From positions 13,563,001 through 13,627,000 of the forward strand of contig NC_091094.1 of the NCBI RefSeq assembly GCF_024713975.1: a DNA stretch of 64,000 nucleotides, given 5' to 3'. Of this stretch, positions 38,601 through 48,794 are shown piece by piece (position 1 is the stretch's first letter; each line of letters opens with the position of its first letter). The notes beneath the pieces are model-generated. The model was not told the origin of the DNA and made no database searches. It saw only the letters and a program-made list of their open reading frames with translations. The stretch comes from Paralichthys olivaceus (taxonomy: Eukaryota; Chordata; Actinopteri; Pleuronectiformes; Paralichthyidae). The translations under genes and the position numbers were made by a program.

Positions 38601-39825
38601 CAAGAAGACTTGGTGTCCAGTGCTGTAGCCGAGCTAAACCTGGGTCTTTCCCTGATGACGCAGGAGGCACGTGGATCAGAAGAAGAAGAATTTGCCCCTG
38701 ACGTTCTGTATTATGTATTCTTGTGTATACAAAAGGTTAGTACCACCCTGTTTGAACATAAAGATTGTTTTACTTTCCAAAAATCAGATCATAATGTGTA
38801 TATGCTTCATTTTATAGTATCTTTCGGACAACGGACGTGTGGATGATATTTTCTCTGATCCATATTACACACGTTTCTGTGGGTCTTTACACAACATCCT
38901 TGATGGTTGGAAACCAAGTGTCCACCCATTAGGTAAGAAAGAATCAACATGTACCCTTGTTTTGTTTTTGTACTTATTTTTGCATTTTAATCTTAGGTTA
39001 CATCATTCCAAGTCATGTAACAGAGGAGATGCTGTGGGAGTGTAAACAGCTCGGTGCACATTCACCAGCCACACTCCTCACTACCCTAATGTACTTCAAT
39101 ACAAAGTGAGTAACCACCAATAAATGACCCCAATCTGCTCTCTATGATGATACAGTCATGTTTTTCTGATGTAAATATACGTGTTTCTTTGTTACAGGTA
39201 TTTCTGCCTGATGACGCCTGAACAGCACATGAAAGTAGCTTTCTCTAAGGTCCTCAGACACACGAGGAAGAACCCCACTAATGCCAAGGACAAAGCAACC
39301 AGCATCCGCCTTCTCAAAGGACAAGGTCCACACAGTGCCGGACAGAAAGGTGCCCGGTGCAGTTCACCTCAGTCGAAGTCTTTCTTGGAATTGTTGCCTT
39401 TGAGAAGCAGAAACTGCTGACGCTGATTATATTGTGACATCTGTTTCAGGAACTGACGACATGTACGAAGAACAGATTGAAGATCCGGATAATCCACTTC
39501 GCTGTCCCATTAAACTTTATGACTTTTACCTCTTCAAATGGTGAGTAACATTAAATCACAAAAATCATGCTTAGCTGGATTATTTTTCGATATGAAGGCA
39601 ACAAAATATTTTTAAAATCTCCCTTATTTTCCCTTTTCCAGTCCTCAGAGCATTAAAGGACGCAATGATGCGTACTACATGACTCCAGAACCTGTCGTTG
39701 CACCCAACAGCCCAATGTGGTACTCATCGCAGCCACTCACAAATCAGCAAGTGGAACACATACTGGCTCGTATCATCGTGGTCCGAGAGATCCAGGAGAT
39801 TATTGGTGCAGAGAACCTGGGCTAA
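35649..39825 (+). CDS. qrich1: Glutamine-rich protein 1, transcriptional regulator
   Basis: Eleven coding exons: 35649-35897, 36004-36078, 36808-36945, 37022-37852, 38221-38380, 38581-38735, 38818-38932, 38997-39105, 39198-39349, 39450-39540, 39642-39825; 752 residues, close to the human protein. The N-terminus ([20 protein letters not shown]) is the CARD-like region. The middle is Gln-rich with seven tandem octapeptides in the large exon. A basic KKRKVD nuclear signal follows. The C-terminal half ([51 protein letters not shown]) is the conserved DUF3504 region related to tyrosine recombinase-like folds. QRICH1 acts in the nucleus as a transcription regulator downstream of PERK in the ER-stress response (established knowledge). 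The poly(A) signal is AATAAA at 39925-39930. Confidence 0.95.
37052..37219 (+). repeat. Seven tandem 24-bp units encoding GGQQIQLQ-type octapeptides
   Basis: Inside the large qrich1 exon. Units read [56 protein letters not shown]. The human protein has essentially one or two such units here (recalled), so this is a lineage expansion that keeps frame and alternates polar and aliphatic residues. Confidence 0.95.
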
Positions 39826-39929
39826 ACTGAGCGGACTGACTGGACTGATGGGGACTCGTTCCACAGTCACTGATTGTTGACTATGCAGTAGCTGTCCTGA
39901 CTATAAACTTCACTGACCATCTCAAATAA

Positions 39930-41243
39930 AATGGATCAACTTCTGAAACAATCATTTTTCTTCTGAGGAGTGTACACTCGAGAATTTCTCTCCTTACGTT
40001 TTCTGCTTTCAGCTGATTGGGTGGACTGCTCTTTCTCTTGATCACCAATGTAAGCCACGGCTTTATTCTCACCGCTGCGGGAACACTGATCAGTTTGTTG
40101 GATTGCTGCTGTCTCAGCTGAGCAGGGGTGTTAATTTTTCCTGTAAAAGTCAAATCTTCTGAATATATGAAGATATTTCTCCCTCCACTTCTTAACCTCA
40201 CAGACAGTTAATGTCTTACTTCTCAATGTCCCACTATGATACATTACATCTTAAAGGACAGTTACAGGGGCCACTGCTCATGGTTGCTTTTTTTTTTTCT
40301 ATACTGATTGCATATTGAATCTTGTATTGATGTTAAAAACTGAAAAACTTGTGCCTGTTTTTTCTTTAAAAAAACAAAGAAGTAATTTGTGCTTGTGGAT
40401 AATACAAGCGGACCCTCAGAAATCCACATGGTCAAGTGCTGTAGTGCAGTCATGTGAGCGGAAACATTTTTCTCAGGTCAAAGCTATCCATTAAAGAACA
40501 CCCGTCAAGAATTGTTTTTGCCAACTTACTCCTGTATGTATGTGTGTATAGTAGGTTATTAAACAGGATATGCAGGTGGAAACATCTTTGTTTAGCTCAT
40601 GCACTATTAATCCTTGGATGAAGAGTCATGTCATGCAGTCTGACAATGAAAAGAATCTGGCACTCACTAGTCTGGACATGCAACTGATGTTTGAAACAAG
40701 GATTCGCAATGGGCCTTTTAAAAATGACATAGCATTCTCGTGATACCTCCAAGGAAATGACACGTAATTGTAGTTGTACTACATTGAAAAAAGTAGTAAT
40801 ACAATTTTGCTTCATTTGTTTATTACTAAAAATGAGTTGTGTAGCACTGTACAGTCATTTACTCAGCTTTACACTAGCATGACAATGGAACACATACCTC
40901 CGCCAAGGCCAATCAACCGTACACATTGTCTGGTTCTCATAGTAGAAAAATAAAAGGAAATTGTGAACATTATTTGTCAAATAATATAGAGCACCAAAAT
41001 GTTACTTCTTCCAAAGAATCATCCCCACACCATGTTTGGAGGAAATGGGTTTTGTAGTTTTTGTATAATCCTGCTAAAAATAAAGAAACAGATGAAAACC
41101 TCCTTGGCAGAGGTAATGCAGTCATTTCCATTTAATTTAAATGGTTACACACTTTTTCAGGCTGAAATCCTTCACAACTGATGCCCACTATTTGCAGACA
41201 TTGTTTGGATTGAACAGAATTTAACACAAAAGCAAGGATCTGG
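39930..41243. other. Intergenic between qrich1 and the RPUSD gene (tail to tail)
   Basis: No gene is seen. It holds the family-B repeat copy at 40896-41116 and the 3' UTRs of two convergent genes. Confidence 0.6.
40896..41116 (-). repeat. Interspersed repeat family B, copy with both inverted ends
   Basis: Begins CCTCCGCCAAGGCC and ends CCTCCTTGGCAGAGG, an imperfect terminal inverted repeat. The interior has GTAGTTTTTGTATAATCCTG, shared with the copies at 11375 and 26910. Confidence 0.6.
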
Positions 41244-43516
41244 TTATTCATCGTCCTTTTTGTCGGGAAGACTCAAATGCAGTCGTTTCAGTGTTTGTGT
41301 GAAGTATTTAGGCAGCGGACAGGACACGTCGATGTCTGCTTGACTAACTTGTGGCAGTGTCAGCTGTCGAGCATGCAAATGGAGAGGAAGATGCCGGATC
41401 TTGCTCTGTTCCAGGCCAAGTTTTCCCAAAACACGTTCCGGTAATTTCTGTGGACCAAAAGTGTATTATTTAGATATTTAGAAACTGAAAAAAACTAGGC
41501 CTTGTAGGAATGTGGGTTGCCATATGCCAGTAGTAGAGAACTGTGTCTGTCCGTGCAGCACAAGTGAAATGATGTGACAAACTTAAAATCTGCATCTGCC
41601 ACTAAAACGAGTGGCATGGTGGCAGTTCATCGATGTTGATGCTGTTGCTACTTTATGTGCATATGTCAGTGTCCCCCTGTTCTCTCTGCTATATTAGAAA
41701 CACACTGTACCTGGGGTGCCAGTTTATCCAAGTGGGAATATTTATGGTCACCAATAATGGGACACGCCATAGCCAAGGCCATGTGAACCCTCATCTGGTG
41801 TTTCACTCCTGTGGACAAGAAAAAATTAAATTTAAAAAACTGACAAAAAAATAGATTGTTAGTAATTTAAGAACAATCTTCTTACCGGTGAAAGGCTGAA
41901 GCTCCACGAGGCTGCAGCCACTGCTGCTGTCCAGGACTCTGTACTTGGTCACGGCAGGATGAGCTTGTCGATGAGCTCGCACTTTGGTTAAACCATCACC
42001 TGCATCATTCATTTTGAAAAGAGGACTTAATGCCATCTGAAATTTAAAAAAAACATGAGAATGAAGAAATCATGCACCTTAAACTGAATATTTCTGCAAG
42101 AACACTAAAATTAAATAGAGTTTTAATCAATGATTAAGCAGAAACTTACTCAAACTAACTGCAAATTAACAATATGGATTAACAACTCATAATGACCACA
42201 AGCAAAAAAGGTATTCGTTGATAGCCTGAGACAAAGGAAAGAAATCTGCTGTCTGCATTTGTGAAGCTAGAGCCACAGCATGTTTGCACTTTGTGGAGCT
42301 GACAACAGAAATGAGTAGTGATTTTATTTAATGACAAATACTTGCTACAGCATGTAAAGTACAGAAGAGGCACCTTGTAGTGTGGCCGAGGGCCTGTGAC
42401 ACCTCGCTCTATGATGGGAATATCAATCAGTCCTTCAGACGGCACAGGAACACCCACTGTGATGACCCTGAGGGAGATCAGTGAACAGAGAATGTGAAGT
42501 GTGGCCGGTGGGACCTTGAATCTCTTCAGCCGTTTCCAGACATGAACTCCAGAGAATGTCTGGAGCCTCTCACTTGGATATTTGCGTTCTCACGTACAGC
42601 CCCATTGGAAAATGTCAAGACATTATCGGGAGTTAAGTTTAGTTAGTCCTTGAGGAAAAAAAATGTAATTTATTTATATATTACCAGTATTTTCTTTTCA
42701 ATTGGTTGTTTCTGTGCAGACTGAGTATGTGCTCTACTGCCTCTTCATTCCTGGCCAGTAGGATAACTCCTGTCATCTCCTTCTCCAGGCCCAGACAGGG
42801 GAGCAGCTGAGAGTCAGACTTCACCTTCATCCCGTCCATCATTTTGGAGAGGACAGGAAGCACAGAGGAAATGGACGTGACCCTGGAGTCATCTGAGAGA
42901 CAGCAGCACATGTTTTCATCCAGCTTCAGCTTGAGATTCCACTTTTTTTTTTAAATCTATACTTCAACAACTGAAACTGTCATGATATACATCTTCAATG
43001 CTGCAGCAGGACTAAAGCATGCTCAATACTATCAGGCAGCTTCTCATATATAGGAACAGTGTCCTGGCAGATGGCAATAAGTCAATCTTGTCCTTGAAGT
43101 AATCAGTGACTGACCAGGCTGCTGGTTTGTTTACCTCTGAAAGGGACTCCATGTGGTTTACTGATGACCACTACGTCTTTATCCCGGTACAGCACGCTCC
43201 GGTGCAGGTGTTTGGCCAGCACGTTGGGATGGACGTTCTGAAGCTGCAGACTGAATCGCTTCAGCTCCTCCACCCTCTTCTGCTGAGCGGACACCGGAGC
43301 CTCGGCGGCCTGCGGCGGCGTCCTCCTCTCCTGCTGGACCTTCCGGGCCAGGTCAGCGGCTGTCAGGCGAGGCTTCTCCTCCGCGGCGGTGGCCTGGCCC
43401 CGGCTGAGGGACGACGGGTCCTGGCGGCAGCTTGTCCGCGTTCTGAACCGAGTCAGGAGGGTTTTCACTCCGGGGCTCCAGTCGCCGGTCCGTGTTACTC
43501 TTCTACAGCTGTTCAT
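41244..43516 (-). CDS. rpusd3: RPUSD3/RPUSD4-class mitochondrial pseudouridine synthase-like, catalytic motif lost
   Basis: Six exons (43516-43135, 42892-42685, 42467-42374, 42036-41886, 41808-41711, 41447-41244) encode 378 residues. The N-terminus is Arg-rich and acidic-poor, compatible with mitochondrial import. Recognisable RluA/RluD-family blocks: [88 protein letters not shown] and [13 protein letters not shown]. The catalytic HRLD is replaced by LGLE in the segment [12 protein letters not shown], so the essential Asp is absent. The N-terminal half is RPUSD4-like, but [10 protein letters not shown], the SEG-I patch and the missing Asp recall RPUSD3, as does the recalled 3p25 linkage with PRRT3. 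A role in mitochondrial RNA binding without catalysis is inference. It is head to head with wdr82. Confidence 0.75.
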
Positions 43517-43951
43517 GGTGGATCAGTGTCAGTGTGACACTAACTCAGAGGAGAGCACAAACAGGAAACACGTGCTGCTCGGCAGTGAAGTACTTCCGAG
43601 TGGCACCTGCAGGTATGCTCGTTTCCTACGCAGCTTCCTCTCTACCCGTTCAACCCATTGACTATGGTAGTGAACGTGAAACACCGCCCACTCGGTGGAC
43701 GCCGAGATACAAAGCGAGTGCGTCGTCGTCAGTCCGGTCAGGAACAACATGGCCGCTAGTTGTTTACTCAATGAAACATGGCTGGATTTGATTGTTTGAA
43801 TGGAAACATGAGCACTGAACTCGTCTCGTGGCTCCGTGAGGACAGAAGCAGACAATCAGCAGAAATGACTGCCAGGCTCCAGTAGACCAGAGACCACAGA
43901 GCCGTGGTCGTGTTGTACCGGGTGGGTTTGTTGTTCTGGTCCGCAGCAGAC
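43517..43951. promoter_or_regulatory. Short divergent promoter shared by the RPUSD gene and wdr82
   Basis: Only 435 bp separate the two start codons. AACATGGCCGC at 43746-43756 is a YY1-type element common at TATA-less start sites. A bidirectional promoter is inferred. Confidence 0.55.
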
Positions 43952-46928
43952 ATGAAGATCTCGGACGGTGTGTTGCGGAGCTTCCGAGTGGCCCGGACCT
44001 ACAGGGAGAACTCTCAGAAGGTCAACTGTGTGGACTTCAGCCCGAGTGGACAACACGCGATATCCAGCAGCGACGACGACTGCATCGTGCTGTATGACAT
44101 CCAGGAGGGGAAGTAAGTCCACAACATACATATATATAATATATTATACTATAAAAGCAAAACCTCACACCATCATTGTTTTTATCTATTTATTTTACAC
44201 ATTTCTATCTGTTTTATTTGTATGGATTAACCACTTCATCTTGTTTTTAAAACATGTCATGTCTTTTCCCCATTTTAATCTATGTACCTCTTTTATTCTG
44301 CTCTTTTTTAAACCGGGCTTCACAGTTCTATGTTCTATGTGAACTGTGTGTTTCAGACACAGCACTCATTATGAACTGACTGAAATCAATATTGTATTTT
44401 CTCTTTTTCAGACCCAAACGTACTCTGTTCAGCAAGAAGTATGGAGTGGACCTCATCCGCTACACACATGGAGATACACAGACAGTGGTCTACAGCTCCA
44501 ACAAACTAGATGGTAACTAGATGTCACACAGTGCCAAGGCCTAACAGCACTCATAAACATCAGCCCCATAAACATGTCAGATTTGGGTTTTTTCAACAAG
44601 ATTCACGACCTATTCTCTGAGAAATCAACGGAAATGTTGAAAAGCACCCCCATCCCCTGACTTTTACCCAGACCATGTTGGAGTTTTGGTGAATAAAGAT
44701 GTTTTGTGTCGTGCAGATACCATACGATACCTGTCTCTGAGTGACAACAAGTACATCCGCTATTTCCCCGGACACACTGCAAGGTGAGTGTATGTGACCA
44801 CCTGGACCACTACATAATAAGAGGCTAAATAAGCATAAAGTATGCTTGACCCTTGTGATGTCATGTGATGGGTAGACAAATACCAACAGAAGACCTGCAA
44901 ACCTTTCTGTTCTCCTGCAGTGTATACTGGATAGTATTTAAGGTCTAGAGGTCCTAACCAGATCAAACATCATATTCTAATATTGTGTAATATAAATATA
45001 TAAATGATCACAAACTCTACGTTTATAAATTAAGTACATCTTCTAATCTATCAATTATCCACATCTGATACTAATAAGGTCACAAGTATATCTTCACATT
45101 ACACTTGAATGTTTTACATAGACATAAAAAGAGATCTAATCGTAAAATATAATCCTGATCAGCGTGAACATGTTGGCCTCTGACATAGCAACTAGTTACC
45201 CAGTTCTCCACAGGTGCCATTAACTTACACTTCATGTTATCTGTTCTTTTCCTTGTTACACTAAACTGCATCTAAAATGATTGTTTACCACATATTGGTT
45301 TCAGGGTTATTGCTCTCTCCATGTCTCCAGTGGATGAAACTTTTATCTCAGGCTCACTGGATAAGACGATCCGGATCTGGGACCTGCGCTCTCCAAACTG
45401 TCAGGTGAGTGTTCTGTGAACCCTCTGCTGTAGCTATTGGTGCTTTAAAGCAGGACTTTAGAAGTGACTGCACATCAGAGTGCTTTATGTCAACAGCATG
45501 CAAATCCTCTTTATATTAATTTGTCCTGTGACCACTGGGTGTCCCCAGAGCTGCTTTAGGAATATGGACCTGTCCTCTAAGATGGTAAACTGGACCAAAA
45601 TACAGCAGTTATAGTCAATTAAATTCTATAAACAATGACTAAATGGAAGGGGTGGACATTAATATGTAAAGTGTATGACACAAACACAAGTCAAAAATGA
45701 ATGTGGCTTAAATATGGAGGTATTATTTACATGTGTCTGTTGTTACTTCTCACTTTGTCTCTGTATACAGAGGTTTTGTTTCCACCCCAGTCAGTTTGTT
45801 AGTTTTTTGTTTTTTTGTGAGCAAGATTACACCATTATACCATTTTCCCCGGGAAGCATTCATATGTCTTGATCAGGCACATTTAAGTAACTGATATGTA
45901 TGCGTGTGTATAACTTGGTGTAGCTTGATTACATTTAATGGGACTGTTGGGCGGAGGTATGCGCTCTACCGAGCACCGTTCTAGATATTTGTGTGTCTGT
46001 CTTTCAGGGTTTGACTAATCCACTGGGCAAACCTGTTTGTTCCTTCGACCCTGATGGGCTGATATTTGCTGCAGGGGTGGAATCACAGGCCATTAAACTT
46101 TACGACCTTCGTGCTTTCGACAAGGTGAAATACAAATCCATTGTGTTCATGTTTTATGTTTTTTGGGCGTGTGAGCCTTTTTGTACTGCTGCTGTATTAT
46201 ATTGTGTCCTGAACACTTTTTATCTCCCTGTTGAAAGGGTCCATTCGCTTCCTTTGAGACGAGGTTTAATCGCACCTGTGACTGGACAGGACTGAAGTTC
46301 AGTAACGATGGGAAACAGATTCTCATCTCGACAAACGGAGGGATGATTCGTGTCCTCAATGCATTCAGTGGATCTGTGCTGCACAATTTTTCTGTAAGAG
46401 ACACAGCCACTTTATCACTCAGCCACACAACTATTGAATTTCACCTGTTTACAGTTACTTGTATGTGGTTGAGGACTTCTCTGCCTCTGCTCATTTAAAG
46501 GGCTACAACAACAGTAGAGGCATCTCCCTGGAGGCTTGCTTCACTCCAGACTCACAGTTTGTCATGATCGGTGAGCTAACATTCCGACACTTAATGTTTG
46601 GTCGACCCTCCTGTGAGATCTCTTCCTTGATCTTGTTTAACCACGTCTTGCTGTGCAGGCTCAGAGGACGGGAGAGTTCACGTTTGGAGCACTGAGAGCG
46701 GGATGAAGGTGGCCGTGCTGGATGGGAAACATCCAGGACCCATCAACACGCTGCAGTTTAACCCCAGATACATGACGTTTGCCAGCGCCTGCACGAACAT
46801 GGTGAGACGATCAAATGCACTAAATAAGCTACTGCTGAATAAACAGTGATGAACGGTGTGATCGTTTATATTTTCTCCTCTTGTTCTTTCAACAGAACTT
46901 TTGGCTTCCATGCACTGACGACTTATAG
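43952..46928 (+). CDS. wdr82: WD-repeat protein 82-like (SET1/COMPASS and PP1-PNUTS subunit)
   Basis: Nine exons: 43952-44112, 44412-44512, 44717-44783, 45305-45404, 46008-46124, 46238-46393, 46501-46570, 46659-46801, 46896-46928; 315 residues. It starts [14 protein letters not shown] and forms a seven-blade WD40 propeller; typical blades include [39 protein letters not shown] and [13 protein letters not shown]82 tethers SET1 H3K4 methyltransferases to Ser5-phosphorylated RNA polymerase II and is part of the PTW/PP1 phosphatase complex (established). Compared with the vertebrate protein as I recall it, there are many substitutions and a one-residue insertion ([12 protein letters not shown]), which is unusual for such a conserved protein. 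It may be a diverged second fish copy. twf2 next door matches the human WDR82/TWF2 neighbourhood. Confidence 0.88.
45938..45985 (+). repeat. Interspersed repeat family B, end fragment
   Basis: ATGGGACTGTTGGGCGGAGG and TATGCGCTCTACCGAG match the right end of the copy at 11375-11640. It lies in intron 4 of wdr82, only about 20 bp before the exon. Confidence 0.5.
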
Positions 46929-48794
46929 AGGGTGTAACACATTGCCATCATGCGGTGAAGCAGGAATACCATCATGTGTATTTTGTCACAATAAGAACAC
47001 TGTGGTGTAATAGTATGTTGGAGACATACCAGAAAATATTTTAATGTTAAACATTTTACCATCAGTATTTTACAGTATTTTAAACAATGGTGCTACTGTT
47101 TCCTGTAAAAAGTTTATTATTGTTTTTTATAGAATAAAAATTTGAATGTTTTAATCCTTTATCTTGGCGTGTCCTGTATAATGTAAAAAATGTTCAGTGT
47201 TTTTATTTAAAATTTTGATAACAGTGATAGCTTGTTTTAGAAATTAAAAAATATGAGGTTTTACCTGAATTCTTGATACACAGTTATATAGCTGCAGTTA
47301 ATGGTGACTGTTATTATCAATAATCTGCTAATGACTGATTCTGTTCTATGAGATCAGTATATCGCTGCTTCCACAACAACAACACATCGCTCATGTAATC
47401 TCACTCAAACAGAAGTTCACTCAGTCTGTAAACACACATGCAAGTGTGAGAGGGAAACAGGCATCGTTGATCATTTTGATGAATGGGTGTTTTCTTTTTT
47501 TATTTATTTGAACACATAGTGTGTCTGCCTGCAGCGGGGGAGTGGGGGTGCTCTGCTGAATAATGTATAGATGCTTGGGTTGTGTACTCACCACAGAGTG
47601 AATAATGGATGATCCCATCACAGGTAACCTCACAGGTGCACACTTATCTTTCTCTCACCAACCTCTGTGTGTGTGTGTGTGGGAGGTGGGGGGGGCTTGT
47701 GCTAGTTGAATCACTTGTCTTTAAGATTCTAGATAACTATTTAACTTTTCACACTCATTCACTCGTGTTTGTACCTTTTGCATTATAAACACTGACCTTG
47801 TGGCCTTGACCAGGACCAGTGGACCTCATGGGGACCACAACATGGACCTAATGAGCCAAAGTGTCATTCCTGAGGTCCTGGTTGAGGTTAGTGGTAAGGT
47901 GTGAATTGTGGTTAGGCATGAGTGGGTCAAGGTTAATGTTAGGGATGAGGTTTTGTTTAGGCCTCCACAATGAATAGAAGTCAATGCAAAGTCCTGAAAC
48001 ACAAACTTGTGTGTGTATCTCAGTGACTTTGTCAGTGTGTCAGTGATGGATTTATTTGTCCCGACATTTAGGAGCCCTCTCCTCCTGTGTTCACATCTGC
48101 AGCTCTTCTCTCACACTCTCAGATGAACAGTGTTTGACTGCTAAAATGTACATTCTCATATTTTGACAGTGCATGTGTTGCTTGAGCTGTCCACCTCATC
48201 TCTCCTCTTCATCAGCTGTCAATAGTAACACTTTCTGTCTACATGCTCGACAGGTCCTGAGCATTAATACCGCTCTCGGTCCAGGTAACACTGTTGAATT
48301 TAGTGGTGTCACATTTCTCTGGCTGGAATTTGAGAACATGCAGTTGTATCTGCTGCTGATAAAATGTCATTACGTGTGTGCCACTATCTGAAAACACTGC
48401 GCTGATGTCACGAGCAGTGGATTTGTCCACAGCTCGAAGGGCCCCTCACACCACAGTACAGGACGGTATGTGACCTGGGAGAGGCCCCCCCACCGAGACT
48501 CTTCAAAGTTGCAGTCATCGATACGCAAAGAGTTTTAGATCAGCGGTTAGGGTGGCATATCCACTGACAGCACGTTATTACTCATCAGCCACGGTTCCGC
48601 AGATTGTATTTCAAGTGTTAGGAATCTCCCGAGTCACCCTCCAGGCGTTAATGTCACTGGTGTGCGTGGGTCCATCTGTCTGCCACCAGTGGAGAGGCAG
48701 CCTACCTGCCGAGCAGAGCCGAGGAGAGAGGACACACAGACCTGGACCTGGTCCTTGATGCACAAGAGGAGTGTGTAGAGGTGACTGCCACAAG
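46929..48794. other. Intergenic between wdr82 and twf2
   Basis: Contains the wdr82 3' UTR with an AATAAA near 47132, a short GT run near 47668-47682, and the twf2 5' UTR before 48795. Short open frames here show no protein character. Confidence 0.6.
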
